A DNA stretch of 6,391 bases from Flavobacteriaceae bacterium UBA2000 (lineage in GTDB: Bacteria > Bacteroidota > Bacteroidia > Flavobacteriales > Flavobacteriaceae), in assembly GCA_002335345.1 (NCBI GenBank), contig DDCS01000062.1, positions 1 through 6,391 of the forward strand, in the 5' to 3' direction. The first letter of the stretch is position 1; the number at the start of each line of letters is the position of its first letter. Under the pieces are notes generated by a model. It worked only from the letters and a program-made list of their open reading frames with translations, was not told the origin of the DNA and made no database searches. Below, piece after piece: positions 5,921-6,391 of the stretch. The translations under genes and the position numbers were made by a program.

Positions 5921-6217
5921 TTATTTTAACATATCGGCCACATATGGCATCAGGGCCAAATGACGTGCTCTCTTGATGGCTACAGCGACTTTACGTTGGT
6001 ACTTCAATGAAGTTCCTGTCAAACGACGTGGTAAAATCTTTCCTTGCTCGTTTACAAACTTCAACAAGAAGTCTGGATCTTTGTAGTCTATATATTTAAT
6101 GCCTGATTTTTTGAATCGGCAGTATTTCTTGGCTTTAGAGGTCTCGATATTCAGCGGGGTGAGATATCTGATTTCTCCGTCTTTTTTGCCTTTTGCTTGT
6201 TGCTCTATTGATGACAT
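5921..6217 (-). CDS. rpsR: 30S ribosomal protein S18
   Basis: S18 binds 16S rRNA in the platform of the small subunit as a pair with S6, whose gene lies just upstream. The 98 residues are complete. A basic N-terminal tail precedes [18 protein letters not shown] (30-47), with the single Cys33 common in S18. The signature [10 protein letters not shown] followed by [21 protein letters not shown] covers about 61-92. The N-terminus is about 20 residues longer than in E. coli, as in other Bacteroidetes. The ATG at 6215-6217 is 3 bp after the rpsF stop, indicating translational coupling. No Shine-Dalgarno sequence is visible. Confidence 0.98.
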   Translation of the reverse strand: MSSIEQQAKGKKDGEIRYLTPLNIETSKAKKYCRFKKSGIKYIDYKDPDFLLKFVNEQGKILPRRLTGTSLKYQRKVAVAIKRARHLALMPYVADMLK

Positions 6218-6220
6218 AGC

Positions 6221-6391
6221 TTATGCGTTTTGTTTGTTTCTAGTTCTTCTTTTCTCTGCCCAAGCCACAGCGTGCTTATCGAGTTTAACAGTGAGGTAGC
6301 GCATGATGCGTTCGTCACGACGGAATTCAACTTCTAAATCGTTGATGGGTTCTCCATCACAAGTGAATTCAAATAAGTGATAAAAACCACT
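6221..6391 (-). CDS. rpsF: 30S ribosomal protein S6, C-terminal part (runs off the window)
   Basis: The minus strand is open from the window edge to TAA at 6221-6223 and encodes 56 residues. They include SGFYHLFEFTCDGEPINDLE, then VEFRRDERIMRYLTVKLDKH and AVAWAEKRRTRNKQNA. The segment RRDERIMRYLTVKLDKHAVAWAE is the C-terminal strand and tail of bacterial S6; Bacteroidetes S6 is usually about 110-115 residues, so about half is missing upstream. S6 partners S18 in the small-subunit platform. The gene is first of the visible operon and its stop is 3 bp before the rpsR start. The promoter lies outside the window. Confidence 0.96.
   Translation of the reverse strand, partial: SGFYHLFEFTCDGEPINDLEVEFRRDERIMRYLTVKLDKHAVAWAEKRRTRNKQNA

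Overview
The window looks like chromosomal DNA from a member of the Bacteroidetes, most likely the Flavobacteriia. The evidence is the rpsF-rpsR-rplI ribosomal operon, a DUF6495-type protein of the kind I know mainly from that class, a flavobacterial-looking FtsX/MacB permease, and start sites that mostly lack a Shine-Dalgarno sequence.

Right part (about 4877-6391, minus strand): the 3' end of rpsF, then rpsR and rplI, closed by a strong intrinsic terminator at 5371-5400. A DUF6495 family gene starts only 14 bases beyond the U-tract. Centre: an MacB/FtsX-type ABC permease without its ATPase (3645-4886, plus strand) diverges from hisS (2135-3505, minus strand). hisS is followed 19 bases later by a lipoprotein of the PqqB-like metallo-beta-lactamase fold group (1072-2115).

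Left part (1-1048): this is the unusual section. On the minus strand there is the C-terminal remnant of a tyrosine recombinase with IntI-like motifs, whose recognisable homology begins about 25 bp past the end of the metallo-hydrolase gene. Next comes an attI-like junction carrying GTTGTAGCC, then one gene (DUF4287 plus DUF5655 domains), then a site with attC architecture cut by the window edge. The attC-like stem is 15 bp long and folds without mismatch only on the plus strand, the bottom strand relative to the cassette. Its R box is complementary to the one at the cassette start. Its 19-nt terminal loop carries four GG runs. I read this as the integrase-proximal end of a Bacteroidetes integron-like cassette array whose integrase is broken. 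The cassette would span about 3-644. The array should continue to the left of the window.

The rest is housekeeping: translation (hisS, rpsF, rpsR, rplI), an envelope permease and a surface or periplasmic metallo-hydrolase of unknown substrate.
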